Counted from the first letter of the stretch, positions 5,625-14,958 are shown. The stretch is DNA of 15,171 nt from UMGS172 sp045578845 (GCA_045578845.1 JAZNLA010000054.1:1-15171); one strand, 5' to 3'. Numbers and translations: made by a program. The notes: generated from the letters alone by a model not told the origin.

Positions 5625-8519
5625 TTATATTATTTTGCAGTCATAAACCGCAACACCGCTGTCTTGGAACACTGTACTTAGCCTTTTAACAAGTTCTTGC
5701 TTAGTGACACCTTTTTTTAGTACCACCTGTAAAAATCCGCCGCCGCCCGCACCGCATATCATTTGACCGCAGGTAAGGTCAGAAATACTGTTGAAAATTT
5801 GATCGATACACGTATTGGTGCAGCCTGAGTCCAACTTCTTTGAAAGTACCCAATGTTCATTAAGAAGTTGTGCGAAACCGTCGATATTACCCTTTTCAAG
5901 TTCAAATCTCATAAGAACAGCCAACCGCTGAATATCATAATGGACTGTAACCGATGTGGGGTCGTTTCCTATATATTTCCCCACAACTTCTCTGAGTAAA
6001 TTTCTTGCAAGACGGCGTTGACCTGTATATATTAAGGCCAAACGTTCGTTAAGTTCATCAATAGTTTCTACACTCAAATTAAGCGGTGCACAAGAAACTT
6101 CCTGCTTAAGTCCGTTACGGCTGGTTACCATTTTAACACCGCTTGCCAACCCGCCGACTTGGTCCTGCCAACCGCCGCCGGTTGACATAAGTTGTTCCAT
6201 GCAAAGAACACGGTTGTACATATCATTTTCAAAAATATCGGTTTTAGTAAACTCATACAGTGCCTTAACACAAGCACCTGCCAAAATAGAACTTGTACCA
6301 AGACCGCTGCCTTTTGGAATGTTTATTACTCTTGTGTTGAAATATATACCGCCGCCGAGATTTTTACATATATCTTCAACCGTCATTTCGGCAGAAGAAA
6401 TCGGTATAATACCACAGGAAATAAGAGCCGCCTTGTGAAGTGCAAATGCATCGTGAGGATTACGGCAATCTTGCAATTCACTAAGACTGCCCGTAAATTC
6501 CTTATATGCACCAATATCGGTGGAAGTAAGCACTATCTTTGCTTCACTAAGTCTTTTAACTGTTACTTCAATAGGTAATGTATCATTAAGACTTACCGCC
6601 GCATTAAGAACGGTGCCGCCATGTTCCAAACAGTACGGCGGAGTATCCGACCAACCGCCGCCCCAATTCACTCTGACTGGAAGTTTTACCACAACTTCAT
6701 CTTTTCCTATCCGTGTATCAGCACGGTAACAGGTACCTTCGATTGCCGCCTCTAAAACAGTATCAGATATTGTTTTAAAACAACTGTCGGCATAAGACTT
6801 ATTACCTGTGAGTTTGAACAGATACCAATAAATGCGTATTTTTTTGCCAAACTGCTCAAAATCCGACGAATTCATACGCTTCGCCTCGCTGATAAGATGA
6901 GCCTCTATATGAGAATTGACATCTATTTTAAGCGTATCAACAGATGTGCCGTCATCTATTGCTTGTAAAATGGTTTCGGCCTTTACTTTGTTTTCAAGTT
7001 TTAACTGCCACGGCAAAATTGCAGTGACATCAGCATTATTAAACGACTCACTAAGTGATATTAGTTCACTATAGGTCGTTTCACCTCTCAAAACTTTAAG
7101 TGTGGTTTTTACGGCTTCTTCAATAGTATCACAAACAGGATAAATACGAGCATTCCAAAGCACTTCGCCGATATCCTTGCCTAAAAGTTTGTACTCTTTC
7201 GGATTATCACTAACGCCGTACATACGGGCAACAAACCTGCCGTCTTTTAATTTTAATCCATGTAAAACGGTGCCGTTCGGAATTGTTTCGCCTGTAAGCG
7301 TAACGCTTGAAAGCACACAACCTTTGCCGACTACAGAATTTTTATGAATATAACAATCCTCAATATAAGAGCCTTCCCCTATCGTTGCATGTCTGCTTAT
7401 ATAACTGTTGCTGACTGCATATTCATCAGCATTGTTATTAGAGCATATATTACCGCCCCAGCCGAGAAATCGGTATGATTCCATTTCTTCGGTCATTAAT
7501 GTGAGTAACTCTTTTGTAGTGCCGAAATGTATAAACGAAGCGGGCGAAAGCCTTATAAGTTTCATATTATAAGGTGCCAGCACCTGCCAAAGTTCGGTAC
7601 GGCAATCGTAAAGTTCCTTTGTAAAATCTCCTTCGGGTTTTTCTTTATAGAACTGTTCAAGGGTTGAATTTGTTGCGAGAGGATAAAGAAAATCACCGTA
7701 AAATGACAGTCGGGCACTTTCGTTTATATATTTATCAGGATTTTTACAAACAAGTTCACAAAGGTCATATACGATATTACTGTCAAAAATAACCGCACCT
7801 GTATCAATGTCAACATTACCGTTTTGGTCAACAGCACCGTTTGACATTAAAGTATCAACTGTTTGTTTATGTAAAAATGAGCCGACATTTCCATTTTCGT
7901 CTTTAAGGAAAACACCGTGATTTTTTCCGGTTTCGACATTTTCTTTAATAGATAAAGCAGCGGCACCTTTACTGTAAAAATCTATTTGAAGTGCGTTAAA
8001 AAGCAATAGCACATCGCCCGAACATACGAGCATACCCGCACCTATTCTCGGTGCAACGGTTGACATGCCGATTAAAAATTCATCGAAAAGGGTTGAACGC
8101 CGACCGTCGGGAAGCAGACGCGGAACAGGCGAAAACAGTTTACCGCATGCCGAATATTGAGGCACACGCTTTGAGTCACCGCCTGAATGAATAACAAGTA
8201 TCTTTCTATCAAAAGGCTTATTATTACCTATATCTTTTTCTCTTTTATTTACATAAAGAATGGCATTAAGAGTCGCTCCGCCGGAGCCGACACGCTTGCC
8301 ATCAGGGTCCGGCAACACTGCATAATGGGTAGACTGCGGAATTTTACCTGCTTTTTTACGGCATTCAATCTGCTCAAAATATCCTTTAGCCTGAGCCTCA
8401 TTCGACGCAGTGAGAATAACATAATCCCAAGTAGGAGCAGTTGTATTTAAAACATGCTGATAATTCGTAAGCGCATCCTCATAGGACTGCTGCTCGAAAA
8501 GGGTACTGTAGTTACTCAT
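5625..8519 (-). CDS. fkp: Bifunctional fucokinase/fucose-1-phosphate guanylyltransferase
   Basis: The 964-residue protein resembles Bacteroides Fkp (about 950 residues), which phosphorylates L-fucose and then couples it to GTP to give GDP-L-fucose. The N-terminal half is the guanylyltransferase: RVGSGGATL (76-84) as the nucleotide loop and HSGGDSKRVPQY (111-122) with CGKLFSPVPR, typical of fucose pyrophosphorylases. A left-handed beta-helix with hexapeptide repeats follows at about 365-420. The C-terminal half is a GHMP kinase with its three motifs: LPVRVNWGGGWSDTPP (613-628), PKGSGLGTSS (735-744, the phosphate-binding loop) and GAGGGGF (923-929). The gene is full length with no frameshift. 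Its ATG overlaps the flippase stop as ATGA, with AAGGTG eight bases upstream. The adjacent fucU supports L-fucose as substrate. A related sugar such as D-arabinose or a heptose cannot be excluded by reading alone. Confidence 0.92.
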   Translation of the reverse strand: MSNYSTLFEQQSYEDALTNYQHVLNTTAPTWDYVILTASNEAQAKGYFEQIECRKKAGKIPQSTHYAVLPDPDGKRVGSGGATLNAILYVNKREKDIGNNKPFDRKILVIHSGGDSKRVPQYSACGKLFSPVPRLLPDGRRSTLFDEFLIGMSTVAPRIGAGMLVCSGDVLLLFNALQIDFYSKGAAALSIKENVETGKNHGVFLKDENGNVGSFLHKQTVDTLMSNGAVDQNGNVDIDTGAVIFDSNIVYDLCELVCKNPDKYINESARLSFYGDFLYPLATNSTLEQFYKEKPEGDFTKELYDCRTELWQVLAPYNMKLIRLSPASFIHFGTTKELLTLMTEEMESYRFLGWGGNICSNNNADEYAVSNSYISRHATIGEGSYIEDCYIHKNSVVGKGCVLSSVTLTGETIPNGTVLHGLKLKDGRFVARMYGVSDNPKEYKLLGKDIGEVLWNARIYPVCDTIEEAVKTTLKVLRGETTYSELISLSESFNNADVTAILPWQLKLENKVKAETILQAIDDGTSVDTLKIDVNSHIEAHLISEAKRMNSSDFEQFGKKIRIYWYLFKLTGNKSYADSCFKTISDTVLEAAIEGTCYRADTRIGKDEVVVKLPVRVNWGGGWSDTPPYCLEHGGTVLNAAVSLNDTLPIEVTVKRLSEAKIVLTSTDIGAYKEFTGSLSELQDCRNPHDAFALHKAALISCGIIPISSAEMTVEDICKNLGGGIYFNTRVINIPKGSGLGTSSILAGACVKALYEFTKTDIFENDMYNRVLCMEQLMSTGGGWQDQVGGLASGVKMVTSRNGLKQEVSCAPLNLSVETIDELNERLALIYTGQRRLARNLLREVVGKYIGNDPTSVTVHYDIQRLAVLMRFELEKGNIDGFAQLLNEHWVLSKKLDSGCTNTCIDQIFNSISDLTCGQMICGAGGGGFLQVVLKKGVTKQELVKRLSTVFQDSGVAVYDCKII

Positions 8520-9985
8520 ACTTTAACACCTTTCATTTTTTTTATCAAACTTTTTAATGTGTTCAACAAAAAGTAAAATATATCGACCTTGAAAATAATT
8601 GATTCCGCTATATAAACTATCGCACCCGAAAGCACTTGAATAATCAAATTTATAATAATATGAAACGGCAAAATTTTACCAACCAAATACACAATTACCG
8701 CCATTAGCAATGACATCAAAAACATAGGTGCTATGTCTTTAATCTGTTCCCAATAAGAATAGCCAAGTAACCTTTTATTGGGGAAAATATTAACAATAGC
8801 CGCAACTAATACAATCGGAATTCCTGCAAGACCTATGGCAAACACACTGATACCTGAAACCGCTATTATTATAACCATGTTAACCGTCTTCTTGATTATC
8901 TCCATTTTTAAGAACAAATCCGAACGGCCCAACGCTTTAATAGCATTAAGATTAGCGGTTTGTATAGGCATCATTCCGCAAGTAAAACAAAATATGTACA
9001 TATATGGCAAACAGGGCAACCATTTTTCGGTGAGCAATAGTGTAACAAGCGGTTCGCCAACCGCCGCAAGCCCCATCATAAGAGGCCACATTATATAACC
9101 GCTGGTACGGATTGCTCGTCGTGTCAATTCTTTAAGTCTTTGCGGAGTGTCTTGACATTCGGACAACACCGGAAATAAAACACTATCAATAGAAGTGTTA
9201 ACATTTTCTACAACAAGATTAGGAAACTGCTTTCCTTTATTATAAAACCCCAAATCCTCTGACGAATATAATTTCCCGATAATAAGTTGACGAATATCAT
9301 TATAAACAGTATTTATAAGTCCCGAAACTAAAAGTTTCCAACCAAACGAAAAAAGTCCTTTTAACCTATGGAATGAAAACATTTTCTTGGGACGCCATTT
9401 AACCGTCACCCATAGAACAACAGTCCCGAAAATATTATTAAACAATTGCTGACCTACAAGTGCCCATACACCAAGTCCCAACTTTGCCATCGTAATTCCA
9501 ACCGCTGCCGCTCCGATGGTTCCGAATATTGTGGCAAAAAAGAATTTTTTAAAAATCATATGCTTTGAAACATATGCACTTTGAATACTTCTGACACCCG
9601 ATATTAGTATTGTAACACCCAAAACACGTATAATCGGTATAAGTTCCGTATTTTCGTAAAATCCGGCTATCATGGGTGCCGAGAAAAATAAAATTATATA
9701 CAAAAATGTGCAAAATACTATGTTGCAGAAGAACACCGTTGAAAAATCAAGGTCATCTGCATCTTTTTTTTGTATCAAAGCACTGCCAAGTCCGCAATCA
9801 ACAAAAACATTGAAGATTGAAATAAATACCGTAATTAGAGCCAAAAGGCCGTAATCGTTCGGCGACAGCATACGTGCCAGTACAATTGAAACTATAAAAC
9901 TGACACCTTGTGCCCCGCCTCTTTCGGCAAATTTCCACACAAAGTTTGACAGTGTTTTATGTTTCAAGTTTTTGTTTTCTTCCAT
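8516..9985 (-). CDS. Polysaccharide/lipid-linked oligosaccharide flippase (Wzx/MATE-like)
   Basis: A 489-residue integral membrane protein with about 12-14 hydrophobic segments. It has the arrangement of the polysaccharide synthesis/MOP flippase superfamily (Polysacc_synt type, WzxC-like). The first part, FVWKFAERGGAQGVSFIVSI followed by LARMLSPNDYGLLAL, is the standard N-terminal signature. Other typical segments are GLGSALIQKKDADDLDFST and SSEDLGFYNKGKQFPNL in the middle. It should move the undecaprenyl-linked repeat unit across the cytoplasmic membrane. The C-terminus is short, basic and cytoplasmic-like. AAAGGA lies nine bases before the ATG, and the stop overlaps the fkp start by four bases. 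No Wzy polymerase is visible in the window, so it may lie upstream, or the polymer may be built by another route. Confidence 0.9.
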   Translation of the reverse strand: MEENKNLKHKTLSNFVWKFAERGGAQGVSFIVSIVLARMLSPNDYGLLALITVFISIFNVFVDCGLGSALIQKKDADDLDFSTVFFCNIVFCTFLYIILFFSAPMIAGFYENTELIPIIRVLGVTILISGVRSIQSAYVSKHMIFKKFFFATIFGTIGAAAVGITMAKLGLGVWALVGQQLFNNIFGTVVLWVTVKWRPKKMFSFHRLKGLFSFGWKLLVSGLINTVYNDIRQLIIGKLYSSEDLGFYNKGKQFPNLVVENVNTSIDSVLFPVLSECQDTPQRLKELTRRAIRTSGYIMWPLMMGLAAVGEPLVTLLLTEKWLPCLPYMYIFCFTCGMMPIQTANLNAIKALGRSDLFLKMEIIKKTVNMVIIIAVSGISVFAIGLAGIPIVLVAAIVNIFPNKRLLGYSYWEQIKDIAPMFLMSLLMAVIVYLVGKILPFHIIINLIIQVLSGAIVYIAESIIFKVDIFYFLLNTLKSLIKKMKGVKV

Positions 9986-10012
9986 TATATATTTCCTTTA
10001 ATGTGTTTTTAT

Positions 10013-11203
10013 TCAATCTATTGCCCCGACTGTTTTTAATAAATCAACAACACTTTTCTCGGCACTGGCTTGAAGTTCTTTTCGCTTTTCTTGATTCCAC
10101 CCGACATTGATTGCTTTATGTAACATTTCCACAGCATATTCAGGCTGCATTTTATCGGGATAAAGTGCAAATTCACCTGCACCCGCCATATCCATAAACG
10201 CTTTGCCTTTTTCACCCCAACAAAATAACACTGTAGGTATGTCCAAAGAAAACGCGGTTATAGCCGCATGCATTCTGGCACAAATAACTGCTTTAAATGT
10301 AGAAATTTGCTCAACCAGTTCCTCAGGGGTTTTTGCCCTGCTTAAATATATTTCATCATCATTCAAACGATTTACTATTTTCATTGCAATTTCGTGGTCT
10401 TTTGGTAATCCGTTAATGAAAAGCTTAGGCGTGTAGCCTGTTTCTTTTATCTTTTCTATCAACGAAACATAAAAATCTATCATATCATCTTCATTAAAAT
10501 CAAGACCGTTAGACGAAAATGCATTTCCTCTAATGACACCGACACCTATAATATTGCTGTCAGCCTGCTTTTTAATTCCAAATAAATCACCTGTTAAAGT
10601 AGCAGAACATGCAACCTGTTTTAGCGGACGATTACATATTTTTTCTAACATGTTAACGCCGTCCCTAAGGGAAATATACGCCAAAGATTTACTATCTATA
10701 ATAGACTTCCAATAAGGCACGTTAACCCAAGGTTTATTATAAATAATTGAAATTCCTACCGCGTTCATGGCAAATGCAATGCCGGCTTTTTCACATTCAC
10801 GTTGTAAGGCACCAATCCGCAAATGAAAATCATATTCATTAAAATAGACATACCCCCCTCCGGGAATTATAACAACATCATAGCCCTGAATCATATTTTT
10901 ATACATTTTTCTAAATTCATATACTCGTTGTTTTTGTCGATTGCCGAGTAATATTCTTTTGATTATTCGCCTTAAAAGGTGAAAACCTTTTTTCAATATT
11001 AGTATAAATAACGACTGCTTTTTTTGTGTTTCGTGTAAAGATACATTTTTAGGTATTTCGGTATAACCGTAAATATCGGCAATATCCACTGTTGAATCGC
11101 AAAACTTTTCAATCAGTTTCTTGGTTGTAAGTATATATAACGGGTCGCCTAAGTTTTCAAAGTAATATAACGCAATAAGCAGTATTTTTTTCTTTTCAAC
11201 CAT
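10013..11203 (-). CDS. Polysaccharide pyruvyl transferase family protein
   Basis: The 396-residue protein belongs to the PS_pyruv_trans family (PF04230, CsaB/WcaK-like), a GT-B-like fold that adds ketal-linked pyruvate to sugars or is related to such enzymes. Evidence includes the N-terminal ENLGD (residues 16-20, replacing the usual NxGD), IPGGGYV (113-119), an internal SLRDGVNMLEKI and the diagnostic CARMHAAITAFSLDIPTV block starting at 308, with R310 and H312. A basic, hydrophobic loop at about 63-85 may touch the membrane. AGAGGA lies upstream of the ATG, and the gap from the dehydrogenase gene is 12 bases. Pyruvylation adds negative charge to surface polymers and can anchor S-layer proteins. 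Not every family member transfers pyruvate, so the activity is an inference from family and context. Confidence 0.85.
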   Translation of the reverse strand: MVEKKKILLIALYYFENLGDPLYILTTKKLIEKFCDSTVDIADIYGYTEIPKNVSLHETQKKQSLFILILKKGFHLLRRIIKRILLGNRQKQRVYEFRKMYKNMIQGYDVVIIPGGGYVYFNEYDFHLRIGALQRECEKAGIAFAMNAVGISIIYNKPWVNVPYWKSIIDSKSLAYISLRDGVNMLEKICNRPLKQVACSATLTGDLFGIKKQADSNIIGVGVIRGNAFSSNGLDFNEDDMIDFYVSLIEKIKETGYTPKLFINGLPKDHEIAMKIVNRLNDDEIYLSRAKTPEELVEQISTFKAVICARMHAAITAFSLDIPTVLFCWGEKGKAFMDMAGAGEFALYPDKMQPEYAVEMLHKAINVGWNQEKRKELQASAEKSVVDLLKTVGAID

Positions 11204-11215
11204 ATCATTTTCCTC

Positions 11216-12262
11216 TTAAAATTTCCCGTTCAAGCCGGCCTTATTCACCCAAAAACGTAATCTTCCGCCGTCGCAATAATTCAAATAATTTTTAATGGCA
11301 AACGAAGGTGCATCTTTATATGAATTTATAGTATCGCCGCCGCGGTGGTTGGTAATTGTTATATTATCATAATTTTTATAGAACTCCGGAATTACCGGCT
11401 CCGACTCAAAAACATCAATGGCTGCCCCCATAATCTTATGTTCATCAAGAGCCTGTTTTAACGCGGTCGGGTCAACCAAAACAGAACGTGCTGTATTTAT
11501 CAAATATACCGTTTTTTTCATTTTATCCAACTCATCTGCACCTATTATCGGAGTACTTGAACGTGCATGTAAAGTTATAACATCTGCCTGTCCTAACAAT
11601 GTGTCCAAATCAACGAATTTGAAATTTATAAAATCATACGCACTTTCACTTATATAAGGGTCGTAAATAAGAATATTACAATTAAAAACCGATAATTTTT
11701 CCGCAACAAGTCTGCCTACTGAGCCAAATCCGATAATACCGACGGTCATATCACATAATTCTCTTATAGTGGTTGCGGTATTCGGGAATGACTCTCGCCA
11801 AACACCCTCACGCAACGAAGCATTGGCACGGCTTATATTCCTCGTTTCGCATATAATAAGACCTATTGTATACTCGGCGACCGCATTTGCATTGTGTGCC
11901 GGATTTGTCGATACAATAACACCATGCTTAGTTGCTGCTTCAACATCAATATTCTCAGTACCGCCGCGGCATGAAAGTATTGCTTTTAAATTAGGTGCAT
12001 TTTCAATAAGTCTTGCCGTTACAGGACAAAGATGCACTATCAGTAAATCGCAATCATAAACCGCGTCAAAAAGCCCATTTGGAACAGGAATTATATCCCT
12101 TTTCATAGCCTCGATTGCTTTTACGGTATCACGCATATCACCTCGGCTTGTTTCACCAAAAAAGAAATTTTCAACTCTATCTTCCGATGTAATATACGGT
12201 GTTATGCCTTCCAACATCATTTGAGAATCAACATAAACATCGCCGACGCATACTATCTTCAT
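11216..12262 (-). CDS. D-2-hydroxyacid dehydrogenase, NAD(P)-dependent
   Basis: The 348-residue protein is a D-isomer-specific 2-hydroxyacid dehydrogenase of the SerA/Ldh type. The Rossmann loop is GFGSVG (178-183), followed by an acidic strand end ILIYDP. This suggests NAD rather than NADP. The catalytic triad is present: R259 in INTARS, E288 in DVFESEPV and H306 in TNHRGG. It lacks the C-terminal ACT domain of many serine-pathway SerA proteins. It starts with ATGA overlapping the stop of the cytidylyltransferase gene, with AGAGAGGA upstream, so the two are translationally coupled. The pairing suggests it makes the hydroxy compound that is later cytidylylated or built into the polymer. In ribitol teichoic acid clusters this place is held by TarJ, a different dehydrogenase family. 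The substrate is unknown, and the link to the pathway is inferred from position only. Confidence 0.88.
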   Translation of the reverse strand: MKIVCVGDVYVDSQMMLEGITPYITSEDRVENFFFGETSRGDMRDTVKAIEAMKRDIIPVPNGLFDAVYDCDLLIVHLCPVTARLIENAPNLKAILSCRGGTENIDVEAATKHGVIVSTNPAHNANAVAEYTIGLIICETRNISRANASLREGVWRESFPNTATTIRELCDMTVGIIGFGSVGRLVAEKLSVFNCNILIYDPYISESAYDFINFKFVDLDTLLGQADVITLHARSSTPIIGADELDKMKKTVYLINTARSVLVDPTALKQALDEHKIMGAAIDVFESEPVIPEFYKNYDNITITNHRGGDTINSYKDAPSFAIKNYLNYCDGGRLRFWVNKAGLNGKF

Positions 12263-12969
12263 TTTACATATCCTCTCTGAATTAAAAATTCTGCATATTG
12301 AAGGTCAATGTCGTTTGTAACCTTAAAATTAAACCGTTCGCCGCAAACAATACCTATTTTACAATTATGGTTTAAAAACAGTTTTCCCGCCTCAATGTAA
12401 TTCGGTAAATCACTTTTCGGTACCATTTGCAAATACTTTAAAAACCTATTTACATTAAAAGTTTGCGGGCCTTGGTCACACCACAATTTAGAACGGTCAG
12501 GAACATGAACACTGCTTTCCCCGTCCTCACTGTAAAGCATAGTATCAATAGTGGGAATTGAGGTTGTCACCATATCGTATTTTTTCACAGCCTCAATATT
12601 ATTATAAATAATTTCCTTTGATACAAATATTCTTGCACAATCGTGGGTTATTATGATTGATTCATTATTATCAGAAAGTTCATCAGCCTTTTTAACAATG
12701 TTTATTAACGATGTAAACCGACTGTCACCGCCTGCAACCAATTCCACTCTGTTATTATCAATTTCAAATTCGGCTAATAACTTTTCATATTCATTTTGCC
12801 ATTCGGTATTCATAGATATTATAACTTTATCTATATTTTCACATGATAAAAAAGTTTTTAATGTCCTAATAAAAATCGGTACACCTGCCACACGAATAAA
12901 CTGCTTAGGCATGGTAGCACTTTCCATACGTGTACCTGCTCCGCCTGCAAGTAATCCGCCGAATATCAT
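12259..12969 (-). CDS. Cytidylyltransferase, TarI/IspD-like
   Basis: The 236-residue protein transfers CMP from CTP to an alcohol phosphate. Motifs are LAGGAGTRM (7-15, CTP-binding loop), MPKQF (20-24), THDCAR (108-113, matching the HDAxR of IspD/TarI), GPQTF (167-171) and NFKVTNDIDL (214-223). The start at 12969 is preferred over an in-frame GTG at 12978. It begins MIFGGLLAGG like family members and has the ribosome binding site GGTGA five bases upstream. The GTG would overlap the previous stop. It sits directly after a TagB/TagF-like transferase, so ribitol-5-phosphate cytidylyltransferase (TarI) or a variant using another polyol or acid phosphate is more likely than the isoprenoid enzyme IspD. 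The altered HDCARI and WCDQGPQ segments suggest a non-standard substrate. Confidence 0.85.
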   Translation of the reverse strand: MIFGGLLAGGAGTRMESATMPKQFIRVAGVPIFIRTLKTFLSCENIDKVIISMNTEWQNEYEKLLAEFEIDNNRVELVAGGDSRFTSLINIVKKADELSDNNESIIITHDCARIFVSKEIIYNNIEAVKKYDMVTTSIPTIDTMLYSEDGESSVHVPDRSKLWCDQGPQTFNVNRFLKYLQMVPKSDLPNYIEAGKLFLNHNCKIGIVCGERFNFKVTNDIDLQYAEFLIQRGYVK

Positions 12970-12974
12970 ATAAA

Positions 12975-14189
12975 TCACCGTCCGTCAAGTTTATTGCTTA
13001 TAATATTCATAACCGCTCTATATACTCTTTCACAGTTGTTACCGTCGTTATATAAGTGGTATTCAATTCTCGCTTTTTCTCTTTCTTCTTTCCAAATATC
13101 GTTTTCTAAAAGACCGATTGTTTCATGCATCACTTCATCCCAAGCAGTGCAAATCGGTCCGCCTGGGATACGCCAAAAGAAATCGTTTAACCCCGCATCA
13201 TCTTTTTTGTATTTTTCAATATCAAACGCAAATAAAATAACCGGTTTTCCTGTACACATAAAGTCTGTCAAAACACTTGAATAGTCGCTGATAAGTGCAT
13301 CAAAATAATGAAGATACGAATATACATCAGACCATATATTTTCGTCTTTTGCCAAAATTATATTTGTAAAATCGCCCTCATATGAAAGAATATTTTTCAG
13401 TTCGTGAATATGCGGCTTATACACCATAAAAATGTTATTTTCACGTAATATTCTGTCAACCTGCGTGAGTTCAGACATATTGTGTACGAGATAATCGTCT
13501 TTGCCGAAATTTCGGTGCGTAGGCATATAAATTATAAATTTGGCATCAGGATTTTCCGCTTTTAGATTTTCCATATATTCATTTCTAGGCTTTGTAATAA
13601 CTGTATCGTTTCTCGGATAGCCTGTAATAATAAAACGGGAAGGGTCAACCTGTAAAAGTTCCCCGATTGTCTTTGAATACAGCTCAGAAGTTGACATCCA
13701 GTAATAAGAATTAAAGCGTTCTTTGTCCGAATCGGTTCCTATTTCACCGTTTTTATTTTTCCAACGCATTGCTTTAGCACCCATACCATGCCAAAGTTGA
13801 ACGATTTTTGCACCGCCAATCAAATACGGGATAGTATCATAATGTCCCTCGGTTTCAAATACTACGCCGGCACGCAAAACATACCACTTCGCCTTTAGAC
13901 TTTTTGAATGATATGCTTTAAATCCTTCTTTTTTTACGGCATTTACCGCTTCTATATTATTACTAATCCAAATATGTTTAATTTTATCATTACAAGTATT
14001 GGCATACCTGAACAAATACTTTGAATTATCAGCATACAGTCTTCCCTGCCAAGCCCCGTAAACCCATATTTTCTTACTCCTCGGGAACACAACCGATATT
14101 ACATAAATAATTTTCGTTATAAATATATAAATTTTTTGTATATTTGTCACAGATTCAATCATTCTCTGAAAATCAAACCTCTCCAACAT
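12975..14189 (-). CDS. CDP-glycerol glycerophosphotransferase family protein (TagB/TagF-like)
   Basis: The 404-residue protein matches the Glyphos_transf family (PF04464), which transfers polyol phosphate from a CDP-activated donor to a lipid-linked acceptor or growing chain. Seen are IWVYGAWQG (41-49), LWHGMG (132-137), ITGYPRND (188-195), YMPTHR (221-226), KPHIHE (258-263), the donor-binding SDYSS (301-305) and the terminal YHLYNDGNNCERVY block. A hydrophobic segment near residues 20-35 may attach it to the membrane. Size fits single-domain TagB/TarB or TarF-like enzymes. The chosen start (14189) overlaps the GT2 gene by 17 bases and lacks a good ribosome binding site. An ATG at 14162 is an alternative, with GGAGAGG 15 bases upstream. 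The following gene, a cytidylyltransferase, would supply the CDP donor. Whether the polyol is glycerol, ribitol or another is unknown. Confidence 0.9.
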   Translation of the reverse strand: MLERFDFQRMIESVTNIQKIYIFITKIIYVISVVFPRSKKIWVYGAWQGRLYADNSKYLFRYANTCNDKIKHIWISNNIEAVNAVKKEGFKAYHSKSLKAKWYVLRAGVVFETEGHYDTIPYLIGGAKIVQLWHGMGAKAMRWKNKNGEIGTDSDKERFNSYYWMSTSELYSKTIGELLQVDPSRFIITGYPRNDTVITKPRNEYMENLKAENPDAKFIIYMPTHRNFGKDDYLVHNMSELTQVDRILRENNIFMVYKPHIHELKNILSYEGDFTNIILAKDENIWSDVYSYLHYFDALISDYSSVLTDFMCTGKPVILFAFDIEKYKKDDAGLNDFFWRIPGGPICTAWDEVMHETIGLLENDIWKEEREKARIEYHLYNDGNNCERVYRAVMNIISNKLDGR

Positions 14190-14958
14190 TATTTGGTATA
14201 TTTATTAAATATTTTTTCGCGAGATATTTTCGAAAAATTTTATTTTTAATTAAATCAATCTTAAATTTAACTCTGGAAACTTTTTTTGCATCTATCTCTT
14301 TATAATACTCATTAAGATTACTGCTTTTTTGCCCTGCATGCACTCTAAAACTAGCCACGACTGTCTTAACTGTATAAAGCGGTGAATATTTTGAAAATTC
14401 ACACCATAAATAAAAATCTCCCGCTAATTTATAATTTGCTAAATTAACATTAGCCTTTTTCCACAACGAACTTGTCCAAAATGTAGACTCTTGTTGTATA
14501 AATGGCAAATCTTTCCCTAAATAATATCCTTTTTGTATCAATCTTTGTTCATAAACATACGCATCTCCAACACGATAAATAATATCGTTATCATTTTGCC
14601 AAGAATTTACACATGTAAACCATTCTCTTCCAGATCCAACGGCATAATTCATTACTTGAAACGCCCAAGGCATATATGTATCATCTGCATTTAGCCATGC
14701 CATAATATCACCGGTTGACATTGAAAATCCCTTCATAAGAGCATCATACATCCCGTTATCTTCTTCAGATATATATATCATTGGATATTTATCTCTATAT
14801 TTTTCAATAATACTAATGGTATTATCAGTACTTTTACCATCAATAATAATATGTTCATAATTGGAATAATTTTGAGATATTATAGACTTTATACAACGCT
14901 CTATATAATTTTGTCCATTATAAACTACAGTAATTATACTAATCTTTTTTTCTACCAT
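14173..14958 (-). CDS. Family 2 glycosyltransferase
   Basis: The 261-residue protein has the GT-A fold opening ISIITVVYNGQNYIERCI (residues 6-23), IIIDGKSTDNT (37-47) with nucleotide-sugar-binding aspartates, EEDNGMYDALMKGF (66-78) and the metal-binding LNADD (89-93). It resembles the WcaE-like GT2 subgroup. It has no membrane segment, so it probably acts at the inner face of the cytoplasmic membrane on a lipid-linked sugar. TGGAGAATATAG before the ATG gives a good ribosome binding site. It overlaps the preceding partial gene by 20 bases and the following TagB-like gene by 17. The gene is visibly richer in A/T than the genes further along the operon, which is common for glycosyltransferases in exchangeable capsule regions. 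Donor sugar and linkage cannot be read from the sequence; a fucosyltransferase role is possible but unsupported. Confidence 0.92.
   Translation of the reverse strand: MVEKKISIITVVYNGQNYIERCIKSIISQNYSNYEHIIIDGKSTDNTISIIEKYRDKYPMIYISEEDNGMYDALMKGFSMSTGDIMAWLNADDTYMPWAFQVMNYAVGSGREWFTCVNSWQNDNDIIYRVGDAYVYEQRLIQKGYYLGKDLPFIQQESTFWTSSLWKKANVNLANYKLAGDFYLWCEFSKYSPLYTVKTVVASFRVHAGQKSSNLNEYYKEIDAKKVSRVKFKIDLIKNKIFRKYLAKKYLINIPNNVGEV

Noticed and set aside
12259..12969. IspD of the isoprenoid pathway
   Set aside because: The motifs fit the superfamily, but the position between a TagB/TagF-like gene and a dehydrogenase in a polysaccharide operon favours a TarI-like role; not fully excluded.
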